Origin: Mycoavidus sp. HKI
GTDB taxonomy: Bacteria; Pseudomonadota; Gammaproteobacteria; Burkholderiales; Burkholderiaceae
DNA: 64,000 nucleotides
Direction: 5' to 3'
NCBI RefSeq assembly: GCF_020023735.2
Contig: NZ_CP076444.2
Location: forward strand, 1,875,501 to 1,939,500
In this document: positions 49,093-62,224 of the stretch, piece by piece
How positions within the stretch are numbered: position 1 is the first letter of the stretch
Layout: each line of letters opens with the position of its first letter
The notes under the pieces: model-generated
Databases searched by the model: none
Told to the model about the DNA's origin: nothing
Seen by the model: the letters and a program-made list of their open reading frames with translations, nothing else
Program-made: the position numbers and the translations under genes

Positions 49093-49899
49093 TCAACGCA
49101 GACCAAGCACATCTTGCATATCAAATAGGCCATTTGGCTTATCCGCCAAAAAATGCGCCGCCCGTAGCGCACCTTGCGCATAGCTCAGGCGGCTAGATGA
49201 TTTATGAGTAATTTCAATGCGCTCGCCGATGCCCGCAAACAGCACCGTATGATCGCCCACAATATCACCGCCGCGCACGGTTGCAAAACCAATCGTCGCA
49301 GGGTCCCGCGCTCCGGTGACCCCTTCGCGGCCATACACTGCCACTTCCGCTAAGTCACGGCCCAATGCATGCGCCACGATTTCGCCCATCTTCAAGGCAG
49401 TGCCTGATGGCGCATCGACTTTATGCCGGTGATGCGCCTCAATAATTTCAATATCATAACCGCTAGCTAAAGAACGCGCAGCCAGCTCCAGCAGCTTAAA
49501 AGTCACATTCACGCCAACACTCATATTCGGCGCTAGCACAAGCGGCACTTTAGTCGCGGCCACGGCCAACTCGGCCTGCTGAGTTGGCGTAAACCCGGTC
49601 GTGCCAATCACCAACTTTACGCCGTACTGACAGGCTAGGTTCAAATTGGCGAGGGTACCTTCTGGACGCGTAAAGTCAATCAAGCATTCAGCCGGCGCTA
49701 ACACCGCGTCGAGATCATTAGAGACGGCCACCCCTGTAGATTGACCTAAGAAAGCCCCGGCATCTTGCCCTACCAGCGCATTATTGCTGCGCTCATACAC
49801 GCCCACGAGCTGCACGCTGGGCGTAGCCAGGATTGTCTCAATCAGCATGCGGCCCATGCGCCCAGAAGCGCCCGTCAAGGCAATTTTAAGCGCACTCAT
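49093..49899 (-). CDS. dapB: 4-Hydroxy-tetrahydrodipicolinate reductase
   Basis: 268 aa. NAD(P)H reductase in lysine/diaminopimelate synthesis. Nucleotide-binding [15 protein letters not shown], family motif [24 protein letters not shown], and [12 protein letters not shown]. The start codon shares one base with the bamE stop (TAATG), so translation is coupled. Confidence 0.96.
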   Translation of the reverse strand: MSALKIALTGASGRMGRMLIETILATPSVQLVGVYERSNNALVGQDAGAFLGQSTGVAVSNDLDAVLAPAECLIDFTRPEGTLANLNLACQYGVKLVIGTTGFTPTQQAELAVAATKVPLVLAPNMSVGVNVTFKLLELAARSLASGYDIEIIEAHHRHKVDAPSGTALKMGEIVAHALGRDLAEVAVYGREGVTGARDPATIGFATVRGGDIVGDHTVLFAGIGERIEITHKSSSRLSYAQGALRAAHFLADKPNGLFDMQDVLGLR

Positions 49900-50402
49900 T
49901 AGCTGCCCGCACGGGGTGAGCCAGCAGCTGCCCCTTGTTTGCTACGCGTATTTGCATGCCGATCACCATCGATCTCAGCCAGCAATTCATATTCAGAGGG
50001 TAAATCTTCTCCGCCAGCCCAGCGCAACAAGCGATCACGCTCAAAATAAACCACCAAATGGCGTTGTTGCACCACTGTATTGGCACCACGCTTAAAGTAA
50101 AAAATATAATCCCACTGCTCTGAGTGGAACATATCGGTGACAAGTGGCGTACCCAACACTGCGCGCACCTGCTCTCGCCCCATGCCGGCGTGTAGCTTGG
50201 CAATTGCCTCGCGGGAAATAAAATTGCCCTGTACAATCGTAATCTGGTAGGGTGTAATGCGCTGGATGATGCGTTGACTTGTGCTGTCATATGTCGAGCA
50301 AGCCGTCAACAGCGTAGCGCACGCTATTGCCATCGACCACCCCATGATATGAGGCAAATCAAATCGGCGTTGGCGAGTGGACGTGAAAAGAAACGATTTC
50401 AT
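49899..50402 (-). CDS. bamE: Outer-membrane assembly lipoprotein BamE (SmpA/OmlA)
   Basis: 167 aa. N-terminal membrane segment with lipobox LLTAC, then the SmpA/OmlA domain: [19 protein letters not shown] and [20 protein letters not shown]. BamE is an accessory part of the beta-barrel assembly machine. Its C-terminal tail ([19 protein letters not shown]) is low-complexity. Divergent from fur, with a 187-bp promoter region, the conserved fur|bamE arrangement. Confidence 0.94.
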   Translation of the reverse strand: MKSFLFTSTRQRRFDLPHIMGWSMAIACATLLTACSTYDSTSQRIIQRITPYQITIVQGNFISREAIAKLHAGMGREQVRAVLGTPLVTDMFHSEQWDYIFYFKRGANTVVQQRHLVVYFERDRLLRWAGGEDLPSEYELLAEIDGDRHANTRSKQGAAAGSPRAGS

Positions 50403-50589
50403 GTTAAAAACTTTGACTAAATAGAGAGTTGGAACTGATGACCGGCTAAAGGCTATAAGAGACTTATCCCTTTATACATCCTGCAAAAAGAAGCTTCTTT
50501 CACTGGTCATAAATTACATTGCTTGGCCCAAAAACCTATTATTATTAAAGATACGCATTGTACTCTCTACTCCTGACTGATATCCAATA

Positions 50590-51027
50590 ATGACCAATCA
50601 TTCCGATCTAAAGAGCATCGGCCTCAAAGCGACCTTACCACGCCTGAAGATCCTCGAGATCTTTCAAAACAGTGATATCCGGCATTTGAGCGCTGAAGAT
50701 GTGTATCGCGCGCTTCTTAACGAGGAGCTTGATATTGGTCTTGCCACCGTTTATCGAGTGCTCACGCAGTTTGAACAAGCTGGGTTGCTGATCCGCAGCA
50801 ACTTTGAATCAGGTAAATCCGTGTTCGAGCTTAATGAAGGCACGCATCATGATCATTTGCTTTGTATCGACTGTGGTTTAGTCGAGGAATTTTACGACCC
50901 TGAAATTGAGCGACGCCAGCAGATGATTGCAAAAAGCCGGGGGTTTGTCCTGCACGAGCATTCGCTTTCCTTATATGGTTCATGCCGTAAGGAAAACTGC
51001 CCGCACAAGAAATCTTCATCTGTTTAG
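50590..51027 (+). CDS. fur: Ferric uptake regulator Fur
   Basis: 145 aa. Iron-responsive repressor. Winged-helix DNA-binding part ([27 protein letters not shown]), then metal-binding residues in [13 protein letters not shown] and CRKENCPHK. Length and layout are typical of Proteobacterial Fur. Confidence 0.96.
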   Translation: MTNHSDLKSIGLKATLPRLKILEIFQNSDIRHLSAEDVYRALLNEELDIGLATVYRVLTQFEQAGLLIRSNFESGKSVFELNEGTHHDHLLCIDCGLVEEFYDPEIERRQQMIAKSRGFVLHEHSLSLYGSCRKENCPHKKSSSV

Positions 51028-51128
51028 ACAGAGTTCTTTTTCATTTAGACGAAGTTCTTGCTCATACACTTTGTACTTTTCTAATTCTGCTTCTCGCGTG
51101 CCATCCTTAGGATTCTAATCTTATAATC

Positions 51129-51152
51129 AAGTTGGCCGCGATGGGCCAACTT
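51129..51152. terminator. Hairpin between convergent fur and gap genes
   Basis: AAGTTGGCC (51129-51137) pairs perfectly with GGCCAACTT (51144-51152) around a 6-nt loop. No long T-run on either side, so a weak or Rho-assisted bidirectional terminator. Confidence 0.45.
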
Positions 51153-51180
51153 ATTGAGGATACTTGAGCTTTAAACGCGT

Positions 51181-52191
51181 TTACTTCGCCTGTGCAAACG
51201 CCACTGCTGTATCTAGCATGCGATTTGAAAAGCCCCATTCATTGTCATACCAACTCGAGACTTTAACCAGCCGGCCTGATACTTTAGTCAGGGTTGCATC
51301 AAAAATTGACGACGCTGGATGGTGATTGAAATCTGTCGAAACGAGCGGCAGTGTGTTGTAGGCCAAAATGCCCTTGAGCGGACCATCAGCGGCTTCTTTT
51401 AGAATTGCGTTGACCTCATCCACTGTGGTGTCGCGCGCTGCTACAAAAGATAAATCCACAATCGATACATTGATCGTCGGCACACGGATGGCAAAGCCAT
51501 CAAGCTTGCCGTTCAGCTCAGGCAGGACTAAGCCAACCGCTGAGGCAGCGCCGGTTTTAGCTGGGATCATGCTCTGCGTGGCCGAACGCGCGCGCCGCAG
51601 GTCTTCATGATACACATCGGTCAGTACCTGGTCATTGGTATAAGAATGGATGGTTGTCATCAAACCGTTGACCACCCCAATCTTGTCATGCAATGGCTTA
51701 ACCAAAGGGGCCAGACAATTGGTCGTGCACGATGCATTTGAAATCACGGTGTGCTCTTTTTTTAGCGTCTGATGGTTCACGCCATACACAATCGTGGCAT
51801 CCACATCTTTGCCGCCAGGCGCTGAAATAATGACTTTCTTCGCGCCCCCTTGCAAATGGGCACTGGCCTTTTCTTTGCTGGTAAAAAACCCGGTGCATTC
51901 CAGCACCACATCGACCCCAAGCTCGCCCCATGGCAAAGCCGCTGGGTTACGATTAGCCAACACGCGAATCCGGTCGCCATTGACGATTAGGTTTTCGCCA
52001 TCGACCTCTACCGTACCCGGAAATTGACGATGGGTTGTATCGTATTGCGTCAAATGAGCATTGGTCTTGGCATCGCCTAGATCATTAATCGCCACAATCT
52101 CGAGATCGTGCTTTTTGCCTGCTTCATAAAATGCGCGTAGCGTATTGCGGCCAATACGGCCATAGCCATTAATTGCGACGCGAACCGTCAT
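51181..52191 (-). CDS. gap: Glyceraldehyde-3-phosphate dehydrogenase
   Basis: 336 aa. [21 protein letters not shown] is the NAD-binding start; the active site is [13 protein letters not shown]. Oxidises glyceraldehyde-3-phosphate in glycolysis, or runs in reverse in gluconeogenesis. Located after tkt on the same strand with 129 bp between, as in Burkholderia. Confidence 0.96.
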   Translation of the reverse strand: MTVRVAINGYGRIGRNTLRAFYEAGKKHDLEIVAINDLGDAKTNAHLTQYDTTHRQFPGTVEVDGENLIVNGDRIRVLANRNPAALPWGELGVDVVLECTGFFTSKEKASAHLQGGAKKVIISAPGGKDVDATIVYGVNHQTLKKEHTVISNASCTTNCLAPLVKPLHDKIGVVNGLMTTIHSYTNDQVLTDVYHEDLRRARSATQSMIPAKTGAASAVGLVLPELNGKLDGFAIRVPTINVSIVDLSFVAARDTTVDEVNAILKEAADGPLKGILAYNTLPLVSTDFNHHPASSIFDATLTKVSGRLVKVSSWYDNEWGFSNRMLDTAVAFAQAK

Positions 52192-52320
52192 TTTTTCTCT
52201 CCTGATTACCTAAGTGAATAATGAACGCGTACGCCATCGCCTACTCTATGAATTAACCGACTCGCAAGCGATCTGTTCAGTAAGCGCTGGCATACGCACA
52301 AACCATTGTGTCAGTCGCCG

Positions 52321-54339
52321 CTAGCTCAACAAAGCGCGCGCCTTTTTGACAATATTTTCTACCGTAAAACCGAAATGCTCAAAGAGCGCCGCCGCCGGGG
52401 CTGACTCGCCAAACGTATCAAGGCCAATCACATCACCTTCCAGGCCAACGTATTTGCGCCAGTAATCGCTTACGCCCGCCTCAATCGCCATACGCATCAC
52501 CCCTTTGGGTAATACAGATTCGCGCCAATCTGCCGTTTGCCGGTCAAACACGGTGGTTGCAGGCATGGATACAATACGCGCCGCAATGCCAACGCGCGCA
52601 AGTGGCTCAATTGCCGCTAACGCCAGCTCGACTTCTGAACCGGTAGCCAGCAGAATCAACTTGTGTGCAACGATCTCTTCATTCCAATCACGCAGCACAT
52701 AGCCACCTTTAGCGATATTCTCAATCTGCGCATCGCTACGCGCAATAAAGGGTAAATTCTGGCGGCTAAACACCAGACAACTGGGTCCTTGTCTCTCAAC
52801 CGCATGCACCCATGCTACCGCGGTCTCAACGGTATCGGCGGCACGCCACACATCCAGCTGCGGAATCAAGCGCAGGCTGGCGAGGTGCTCGACTGGCTGA
52901 TGCGTCGGGCCATCTTCACCTAAACCGATTGAGTCATGCGTAAACACGAAGATCGAACGCGCCTTCATTAAGGCAGCGACACGAAGCGCATTGCGACTGT
53001 AATCGGAAAACGTCAAGAAGGTGCCGCCAAACGGCCGATAACCACCATGCAATGCAATACCATTCAAGACTGCGCTCATACCGAATTCACGCACGCCATA
53101 ATTGATATGATGGCCGAATTGCAAGCCATGTTCAGTCGCACGCACGGGTTTTGCAGCTTTCCAGTTGGTCAAATTTGACCCGGTCAAATCTGCTGAGCCG
53201 CCGAGCAATTCGGGCAGGATCGCAGCCAGGCCGTCAATGGTCTGTTGCGAAGCTTTACGGGTAGCAATGGTTTCAGCTTTTGCATAAGTACCGGCGATGA
53301 AGGCGCGGGTTGCCTCAGGCCAGTTAGCCGGCAGTTCGCCGTTGCTGCGGCGCATAAATTCAAGAGCTTGCTGTGGGTACTTCGCGCGATAAGCGTCAAA
53401 GCGCTCGCGCCAGTTAGCTTCCGCTTCAGCGCCACGGTCACGCGCGCCCCAAGCGGCGTAAACCTCAGCAGGTATGGCAAAAGGCTCAAACGGCCAGTCA
53501 AGCGCTATCCGGGTAGCCGCGATCTCAGCTGCGCCTAACGGAGCGCCGTGGACATCATGCCCTCCCGCTTTAGTGGGAGCGCCCTTGCCGATCACTGTGC
53601 GGCAACAAATCAAAGTTGGCTTACCGGTTTTTTTCGCGGCAGCAATAGCGGTATCTACCGCCTCGACATCGTGTCCATCGACTTGACGAATCACGTGCCA
53701 GCCATAGGCTTCAAAGCGCTGCGGCGTATTATCCGCAAACCAGTGCTCAACGTTCCCGTCAATTGAGATCCCATTGTCGTCATACAATACGATCAATTTG
53801 GCGAGCTTCAAGGTGCCAGCCAATGAACAGGCTTCATGCGAAATGCCTTCCATCAGGCAACCATCGCCAACGAAAGCATAGGTGTAATGGTCGACGATTT
53901 TGATCTCGTCATGATTGAATTCTTGTGCCAGCAGCGCCTCAGCAAGCGCCATCCCAACTGCGTTGGCGAGCCCTTGTCCAAGTGGGCCGGTGGTGGTCTC
54001 TACCCCTGACGTAATACCGACTTCTGGGTGTCCAGGGGTCTTGCTATGCAATTGCCTAAAGCGTTTTAACTCTTCGATTGGCAGATTATCATAGCCGGTC
54101 AAATGGAGCAGCGCATACAGCAACATTGAACCATGTCCATTTGACAACACAAAGCGGTCACGGTCAGGCCAATGGGGATTCGTTGGATTATGTTTCAAAT
54201 GACGATGCCAAAGCGCAACGGCAATCTCAGCCATGCCCATTGGCATGCCAGGGTGACCAGAATTCGCTTGCTGCACTGCATCTATAGCTAACACACGGAT
54301 CGCATTCGCCATCCGTGTGGCCTGAGAAGTTGACGACAT
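52321..54339 (-). CDS. tkt: Transketolase
   Basis: 672 aa, thiamine-diphosphate enzyme of the non-oxidative pentose phosphate pathway. The TPP motif begins [20 protein letters not shown] with Asn in [10 protein letters not shown]; the second domain holds [20 protein letters not shown] and [14 protein letters not shown]. Length matches bacterial TktA (about 665). No oddities. Confidence 0.96.
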   Translation of the reverse strand: MSSTSQATRMANAIRVLAIDAVQQANSGHPGMPMGMAEIAVALWHRHLKHNPTNPHWPDRDRFVLSNGHGSMLLYALLHLTGYDNLPIEELKRFRQLHSKTPGHPEVGITSGVETTTGPLGQGLANAVGMALAEALLAQEFNHDEIKIVDHYTYAFVGDGCLMEGISHEACSLAGTLKLAKLIVLYDDNGISIDGNVEHWFADNTPQRFEAYGWHVIRQVDGHDVEAVDTAIAAAKKTGKPTLICCRTVIGKGAPTKAGGHDVHGAPLGAAEIAATRIALDWPFEPFAIPAEVYAAWGARDRGAEAEANWRERFDAYRAKYPQQALEFMRRSNGELPANWPEATRAFIAGTYAKAETIATRKASQQTIDGLAAILPELLGGSADLTGSNLTNWKAAKPVRATEHGLQFGHHINYGVREFGMSAVLNGIALHGGYRPFGGTFLTFSDYSRNALRVAALMKARSIFVFTHDSIGLGEDGPTHQPVEHLASLRLIPQLDVWRAADTVETAVAWVHAVERQGPSCLVFSRQNLPFIARSDAQIENIAKGGYVLRDWNEEIVAHKLILLATGSEVELALAAIEPLARVGIAARIVSMPATTVFDRQTADWRESVLPKGVMRMAIEAGVSDYWRKYVGLEGDVIGLDTFGESAPAAALFEHFGFTVENIVKKARALLS

Positions 54340-54374
54340 TATTTTTTAGATTTAAAACAACACTTAGATAGGCA

Positions 54375-54743
54375 TCAGACAGAAAATGAAGAGCCACAAC
54401 CGCAACTGGTCGACGCATTCGGATTTTTGATCACAAACTGCGCACCGCTCAGATCATCTTTATAATCAATTTCAGCCCCTACCAAATATTGATAGCTCAT
54501 CGCATCAATCAGTAGCTGAACACCGTTTTTATCCATCACGGTATCGTCTTCTCCGATTTCTTCGTCAAAAGTAAAACCGTATTGAAAGCCCGAGCAACCG
54601 CCACCTTGCACAAAAACGCGCAGCTTGAGTGCTGCATTACCTTCTTCCTCAATTAATTGCTTGACCTTATTCGCCGCGCTATCGGTAAAAATTAGTGGCG
54701 CTGAAGGGATGTCCGCTGTAGAAACTTCAATTGCCGCGCTCAT
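54375..54743 (-). CDS. erpA: Iron-sulphur cluster insertion protein ErpA
   Basis: 122 aa. A-type carrier with the three cluster cysteines in [13 protein letters not shown] and [12 protein letters not shown]. It passes Fe-S clusters to target proteins. GGAG stands 6 nt before ATG 54743 (an adjacent ATG at 54746 is too close); upstream in-frame codons are probably untranslated. Follows rplM-rpsI, as in related genomes. Confidence 0.94.
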   Translation of the reverse strand: MSAAIEVSTADIPSAPLIFTDSAANKVKQLIEEEGNAALKLRVFVQGGGCSGFQYGFTFDEEIGEDDTVMDKNGVQLLIDAMSYQYLVGAEIDYKDDLSGAQFVIKNPNASTSCGCGSSFSV

Positions 54744-54879
54744 CATTTTCTCCAAATAAAACAGGGTTCCGACATTATAAAGCCGCAAGGCAGCTCAAGT
54801 CGATCGCAATGCTGCTGATATTACACTACGCATATAGTGTAGCTGGCTTCTGGAAGAATAGGTAAAGTCCCCTATTTGA

Positions 54880-54905
54880 AAAAAGCCGCATAAGCGGCTT
54901 TTTTC
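54880..54905. terminator. Bidirectional Rho-independent terminator after rpsI
   Basis: AAAAGCCGC, ATAA loop, GCGGCTTTTTT: a GC-rich stem with A and T runs on either side, 40 nt after the rpsI stop (minus strand). Confidence 0.85.
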
Positions 54906-54943
54906 GAGCAATATCCACCAGCACTTGCGTGCCAACAAATATA

Positions 54944-55336
54944 TTAACGCTTCGAGAATTGCTTACGACGGCGGGCTTTATGAAAGCCGACCTTCTTACG
55001 CTCAACTTCGCGGGCATCTCGGGTCACAAAGCCGGCTTTCGACAAAGCAGGCTTTAACGTCAGATCATAATCGATTAACGCACGAGTAATGCCATGACGC
55101 ACCGCACCCGCTTGACCGGTCTCGCCACCGCCGCTCACGTTGACTTTAACATCAAACGTTTTGCCATGTTGGGTCAGCTCAAGTGGCTGGCTCACAATCA
55201 TTAGCGATGTTTCACGCGAGAAATAATCAGCGATTGGCTTGTCATTCACAATGATAGCGCCGCTACCCTGCTTAATAAAGACGCGCGCAACCGCACTTTT
55301 GCGGCGGCCGGTGCCATAGTTCCAGTTTCCAATCAT
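54944..55336 (-). CDS. rpsI: 30S ribosomal protein S9
   Basis: 130 aa. [19 protein letters not shown] near the start and the basic C-terminus [14 protein letters not shown], which reaches into the ribosomal P site, are diagnostic. Ten bp after rplM; one operon. Confidence 0.98.
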   Translation of the reverse strand: MIGNWNYGTGRRKSAVARVFIKQGSGAIIVNDKPIADYFSRETSLMIVSQPLELTQHGKTFDVKVNVSGGGETGQAGAVRHGITRALIDYDLTLKPALSKAGFVTRDAREVERKKVGFHKARRRKQFSKR

Positions 55337-55346
55337 AACGGTCTCT

Positions 55347-55775
55347 TTAGATTTCTAGGGCTTGCGGCTGCTGTGCCGTATGCGGGTGGGAATCGTTTGC
55401 ATAGATCTTAAGTTTCTTGATCATTGCATACCCTAACGGGCCTTTAGGCAACATCCCTTTAACGGCCTTTTCTAGCGCGCGCCCTGGGAAACGCTCTTGC
55501 ATCTTGCTGAAAGTTGTTTCATAAATACCACCCGGGTAACCCGAGTGACGGAAATACTTTTTGTCAGTGGCTTTATTGCCAGTGACTTTCAACTGACCAG
55601 CGTTAACGACAACGATAAAATCGCCGGTATCGACGTGTGGAGTGAACTCGGGTTTGTGCTTACCGCGCAAACGGCGCGCCACTTCACTGGCGACACGACC
55701 GAGAATCTTATCCTTCACGTCAACCACATACCATTTATGCGTAACCTCAGCAGGTTTAGCAGAAAATGTTTTCAT
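55347..55775 (-). CDS. rplM: 50S ribosomal protein L13
   Basis: 142 aa, the E. coli length. Starts [19 protein letters not shown] at the ATG 55775 (in-frame codons continue to 55796). Motifs [18 protein letters not shown] (here [19 protein letters not shown]) and [20 protein letters not shown]. First gene of the rplM-rpsI operon. Confidence 0.98.
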   Translation of the reverse strand: MKTFSAKPAEVTHKWYVVDVKDKILGRVASEVARRLRGKHKPEFTPHVDTGDFIVVVNAGQLKVTGNKATDKKYFRHSGYPGGIYETTFSKMQERFPGRALEKAVKGMLPKGPLGYAMIKKLKIYANDSHPHTAQQPQALEI

Positions 55776-55875
55776 GATTGATCCAAAATAAACCACCCCT
55801 TGTTTTTCCTGCTTATATTTTTAGCGCAGGCTCTCCCTATCATTTTTCCGCGGAGGCGTAAACGGAAAACCCTAG

Positions 55876-55904
55876 ATTATAAAGGATTTTTGCATTTAAA
55901 AGAA
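55876..55904 (-). promoter_or_regulatory. Putative promoter of rplM-rpsI
   Basis: Minus-strand -10 TATAAT (55876-55881) with a weak -35 TTCTTT (55899-55904) at 17-nt spacing, about 100 nt before rplM. Confidence 0.45.
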
Positions 55905-56061
55905 TTTCCCGAAAGGGGGAGTGGTGGAGGCAACGATCGCGGGTTATTTTCTGGTGCATGAAAACATTGTGCACGGAAGTAGATTTTCATCTGAACACAC
56001 AGCTACCTATCGAGGACAGCATAGCATTCACCTCTTGAAACAAATTACCAAGGACACTCAT

Positions 56062-57129
56062 ATGCCCCAAAAGGCCACAGAAATAAATTTACCCTCGATA
56101 GATGCACAAACTGGAAAAATTGACCGCATTGCATCGACAATCATTGGTGACATTCGTGATTTGATCAACCAAGCCAAGTCCGAACTAGCCACCACCGTCA
56201 ATTCGGCTCTAACCCTGCTTTATTGGCATATTGGACGACGCATATATATAGAGGTACTCAAGGGGAAGCGAGCTGAGTACGGCGAGCAAATTGTTGTGGC
56301 GCTGGCTCAGCAGTTGGAGGCCGAATATGGGCGTGGTTTCAGCACTAAGAACCTTCGCCATATGCTGCGTTTTGCCGAAATATTTGAAGCTGAGAAGATT
56401 GTCTACGCGCTGAGTAGACAATTAAGTTGGACTCACTTGCGTAGCCTAATCTACATTGAAGACCCTCTCAAACGCGAATTCTACCTTGAGATGTGCCGCA
56501 GCGAGGGCTGGAGTACCCGTACTTTACAGAATCGCCTTGATTCTATGTTGTTCGAGCGCACAGCGCTCTCGCGCAAGCCAACCGAGTTACTCGCAGTCGA
56601 ACTAGCAACATTACGAGATCAAGAAGCTTTAAGCCCTAATCTCGTACTAAAAGATCCCTAGGGACTGCATGATCGCTATCTTGAAAAAGACCTCGAAGAT
56701 GCAATCCTACGCGAACTGGAACACTTTCTGCTTGAGTTGGGTACGGGATTTAGTTTTGTCGCTCGTCAAAAACGGTTGCAGATCGACAATGCCGATTTTT
56801 ATATTGATTTGTTGTTCTACAACCGTCGTCTCAAACGACTCGTAGCCATCGAATTAAAGCTTGGTGAATTCAAAGCAGCAGATAAAGGTCAAATGGAACT
56901 TTATCTGCGCTGGCTTGCAAAATATGAGCAAGAACCGGATGAGGCACCACCGCTGGGCATCATACTATGCACAGGCAAAAATCATGAACAAATTGAACTT
57001 CTGGAACTAGGCCAAAGTGGCATTCATGTCGCCGAATACATGACCGGTCTGCCATCTCGACAATTACTAAAACAAAAGTTGCATGAAGCAATAGAGCTGT
57101 CGAAGGCGCGGCTTGAGAACTGTGCATGA
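56062..57129 (+). pseudogene. DUF1016/YhcG-like PD-(D/E)XK nuclease gene with in-frame stop
   Basis: One frame encodes an N-terminal DUF1016 DNA-binding domain (RIASTIIGDIRDLINQAKSE, YGRGFSTKNLRHMLRFAE, LSWTHLRSLIYIED) and a C-terminal PD-(D/E)XK nuclease domain (FVARQKRLQIDNADFYIDLL, LVAIELKLGEFKAADKGQME). They are parted by a TAG at 56659-56661 after LSPNLVLKDP. Usual members continue there with about six residues (YVLDFL type) before GL.D, so the stop coincides with a small in-frame deletion. I prefer ATG 56062 (GGA upstream); the frame is open to 55921. Rescue as two polypeptides is possible but the second half lacks a start signal near the break. Confidence 0.8.
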
Positions 57130-57208
57130 CCATTATTCAGCTTAACTCAATAATACTTGGCACAGGCATGTTGCTCACCCAAAATGCTTTAAAGCTTCGC
57201 CCTATCCG

Positions 57209-59353
57209 TCATACTTTTAAATAGTTTTCTCGTCCCTCTAGCCAGCGCTTTAAATGTTGCATCACAATATCTGGATGCTTACGCAGTAAATAATCAGCTG
57301 CCCGCTGAGCGGGTTCAATCAGCCAGAGATCTTCCTGCAGATCGGCAAAACGCAGCATCGCCGTACCAGATTGACGCGCGCCCAGAAACTCGCCCGGCCC
57401 CCGGATTTCAAGGTCACGCCGCGCAATTTCAAAGCCATCATTCGTTTCGCGCAATGTATTTAAACGCGCTCGCGCGGTATAGGACAATGGCCCAGCATAT
57501 AACAAAACGCAGGCGGAAGCTGTGCTTCCGCGTCCGGTGCGGCCGCGCAATTGGTGTAACTGAGACAAGCCAAAACGCTCAGCATGCTCAATTACCATCA
57601 GCGATGCATTCGGTATATCAACGCCCACTTCAATGACCGTGGTGGCCACTAACAACTGAATTTCATTCCGCGTGAAGGCGGCCATCACCTCAGCTTTGTC
57701 TGCTGGCTTAAGCCGGCCATGGATTAAGCCAATCTTTAATTCAGGCAGCGCCGCAGATAACATCGCAAAAGTATCCTCTGCCGTTTGCAATTGCAAGGTT
57801 TCGCTTTCTTCGATCAATGGGCAAACCCAATATACCTGCCGGCCAGCCAGCGCTGCTTGCCGTACACGCGCAATCACTTCTTCGCGCCGCGCTTGTGAAA
57901 CCAACTTCGTCACAACCGGCTGGCGGCCAGGCGGAAGCTCATCTAGCGTAGACACATCAAGATCTGCGTAATAGCTCATGGCAAGCGTACGCGGGATGGG
58001 CGTGGCGCTCATCATTAATTGATGGGGCTGCCAGTTTAAACCAGCCACCTCATGGTGCGCCTTGCTCCGCAATGCCAGCCGCTGCTCAACGCCAAAACGA
58101 TGCTGCTCATCGATAATCACCAGCCCAAGCCGGGCAAATTCAACTTTATCTTGAATGATCGCGTGCGTGCCCACAATCAACTGCGCGTCGCCTGCCGCTG
58201 CCGCCGCCAATGCGGCGCGTTTTTCTTTGGCTTTTAGGCTTGCGGTCAACCATACGAGATGTATGCCAAGCGGCTCAAACCAACCACGCAGCTTGCGCAC
58301 ATGTTGCTCAGCCAGCAGTTCTGTGGGGACCATCAGCGCAACTTGATAGCCAGCGTCAATTGCTTGCGCTGCCGCAAGTGCTGCAAGCACCGTTTTGCCG
58401 CTGCCGACATCGCCTTGCAAGAGCCGCTGCATTGGATGGGGCACCGCTAAATCCACGCTAATTTCTTTTTGCACACGCTGCTGAGCGCACGTTAGCACAA
58501 ACGGCAGCGCAGATAATAAGCGCGCCACCAATGTTTGCTCTGTGGCCAAAAGACTAGCAACTAACGCCGGCGCTGAACGCGTGCGCCGTTGCATGTGCGC
58601 TCGCTTTAATGACAATTGTTGCGCTAAGAGTTCTTCAAATTTGATGCGGATCCAAGCAGGATGCGTACGCTCAAGCAATGCGGTGGCATCAACCTCAGCA
58701 GGCGGATGGTGTAGCGTGCGCACCGCAGCCGCCAGCGGTGGCAATTGCAGCGGTGCGATAATCTCGGCCTTCAACTCATCCGGAAACAATTCTGGCAACG
58801 GGGTCTCAGCCAGCGCATGATTAATCGCTCGGCGTAGATACGCTTGACTCAAACCCGCGCAGGTTGGATAGATAGGCGTCAGCGCTTGCGGTAATGCTTC
58901 ATCTTGGGTAACGATCCGATACGCTGGATGCACCATTTCCATCCCCAAAAATCCATCCCGCACCTCACCACGGGCACGCAGTCGCACGCCCACAGCAAGC
59001 TGCTTGACTTGCGAACCGTAAAAATTCAAAAAGCGCAGCAGCAGCGGATCGCCATTTTCATCCGTTAACGTAATACACAGTTGGCGGCGCCCTCGATACG
59101 TAATTTCATGATGAGTAATCAGGCCCTCAACCTGAGCACTTGCGCCAGGAGGCAGATCGCGGATTGCCGTGAGCGTCGTTTCGTCGTCATAGCGCAACGG
59201 CAAATGCAAGACCAAATCAAGCGCGCGCCTCAGCCCAAGCTTAATCAGCTTGTCCGCTTGAGGTCCAGAAGAGGACTTGGGGAGACTCGCAGGCGTTGCG
59301 GCAGGCGCCGCATCCGCCAGCGGTTCGTTTAACAAGGTTTTAGATGCCGGCAT
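57209..59353 (-). CDS. recG: ATP-dependent DNA helicase RecG
   Basis: 714 aa. Branch-migration helicase remodelling stalled forks and Holliday junctions. N-terminal OB-type wedge domain (LVLHLPLRYDDET), Walker A in LQGDVGSGKTVLA, Walker B DEQHRFG in VIIDEQHRFGVEQR, motif VI QLRGRTGRG, and the C-terminal ILHGRLKP-like and GPGEFLGARQSG segments. The N-terminal 35 residues are Ala/Pro-rich and longer than in E. coli (693 aa). Confidence 0.96.
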   Translation of the reverse strand: MPASKTLLNEPLADAAPAATPASLPKSSSGPQADKLIKLGLRRALDLVLHLPLRYDDETTLTAIRDLPPGASAQVEGLITHHEITYRGRRQLCITLTDENGDPLLLRFLNFYGSQVKQLAVGVRLRARGEVRDGFLGMEMVHPAYRIVTQDEALPQALTPIYPTCAGLSQAYLRRAINHALAETPLPELFPDELKAEIIAPLQLPPLAAAVRTLHHPPAEVDATALLERTHPAWIRIKFEELLAQQLSLKRAHMQRRTRSAPALVASLLATEQTLVARLLSALPFVLTCAQQRVQKEISVDLAVPHPMQRLLQGDVGSGKTVLAALAAAQAIDAGYQVALMVPTELLAEQHVRKLRGWFEPLGIHLVWLTASLKAKEKRAALAAAAAGDAQLIVGTHAIIQDKVEFARLGLVIIDEQHRFGVEQRLALRSKAHHEVAGLNWQPHQLMMSATPIPRTLAMSYYADLDVSTLDELPPGRQPVVTKLVSQARREEVIARVRQAALAGRQVYWVCPLIEESETLQLQTAEDTFAMLSAALPELKIGLIHGRLKPADKAEVMAAFTRNEIQLLVATTVIEVGVDIPNASLMVIEHAERFGLSQLHQLRGRTGRGSTASACVLLYAGPLSYTARARLNTLRETNDGFEIARRDLEIRGPGEFLGARQSGTAMLRFADLQEDLWLIEPAQRAADYLLRKHPDIVMQHLKRWLEGRENYLKV

Positions 59354-59448
59354 CGCCGCCTTTTCTGTAGAACTTTAACCAGATACAAGTACAATATTGG
59401 GCTTCATGCCCTATCCTACCCTGGCCTTTATGTGGCTTAGGCCCCTTC

Positions 59449-61679
<2,231 letters not shown>

Positions 61680-61758
61680 AGCGTTGGCTTAAGACTTTCG
61701 CCATCTAATGATGGTAGAATGCCCAACCATTTTGACCACCCATTTATGGAGATTTAGC

Positions 61759-62091
61759 ATGTTTATTACCCATGCTTTCGCTCAAGGCGCAAGCGCCGGC
61801 GCTACCGGCATCGAATCTAGTCTGATGAACTTTTTGCCTCTCATCGCGATGTTTGCTGTCTTGTATTTCATCATGATCCGCCCGCAAATGAAGCGGCAGA
61901 AAGAGCATCGTAATTTGCTAGCAGCCATGGCAAAAGGCGATGAAGTCGTCACCAACGGCGGTATTCTCGGCAAAGTTTCCAAAGTCAACGACGCTTATGT
62001 TGACATTGAGATTGCTGAAGGTGTTGAAATTACAGTACAAAAAAATGCAGTGACGGCGACCTTGCCTAAAGGTACGATCAAGTCGCTATAA
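61759..62091 (+). CDS. yajC: Preprotein translocase subunit YajC
   Basis: 110 aa. One membrane helix (FLPLIAMFAVLYFIMIRPQMKR) and a small soluble domain (GDEVVTNGGILGKVSKV). Forms a complex with SecD and SecF. GGAG lies about 8 nt before ATG 61759 (MFITHAFAQG); the frame is open further up. Confidence 0.95.
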   Translation: MFITHAFAQGASAGATGIESSLMNFLPLIAMFAVLYFIMIRPQMKRQKEHRNLLAAMAKGDEVVTNGGILGKVSKVNDAYVDIEIAEGVEITVQKNAVTATLPKGTIKSL

Positions 62092-62106
62092 AAGCATTCG
62101 CTTCAA

Positions 62107-62156
62107 AAGGCTGCCACAAACTCCACCTGCTTATGCCGGTGTTTTGTGACAGCCTT
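62107..62156. terminator. Hairpin in the yajC-secD gap
   Basis: AAGGCTG-C-CACAAA (62107-62120) pairs with TTTGTG-A-CAGCCTT (62143-62156), one mismatch, with an inner CACC/GGTG pairing. No T-run follows, so it may attenuate transcription or stabilise the yajC message. Confidence 0.45.
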
Positions 62157-62224
62157 GCAATCAAATGCAGCGCTAAGCAGATGGCTGCGTATTGTGTTTT
62201 TCCTTATTCTCACCGCGCCCCTCA

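Noticed and set aside
55921..56661. Treating the two halves of the DUF1016 gene as separate genes
   Set aside because: They share one frame and together rebuild the known two-domain family; the second half lacks a nearby start signal, so a pseudogene call is better.
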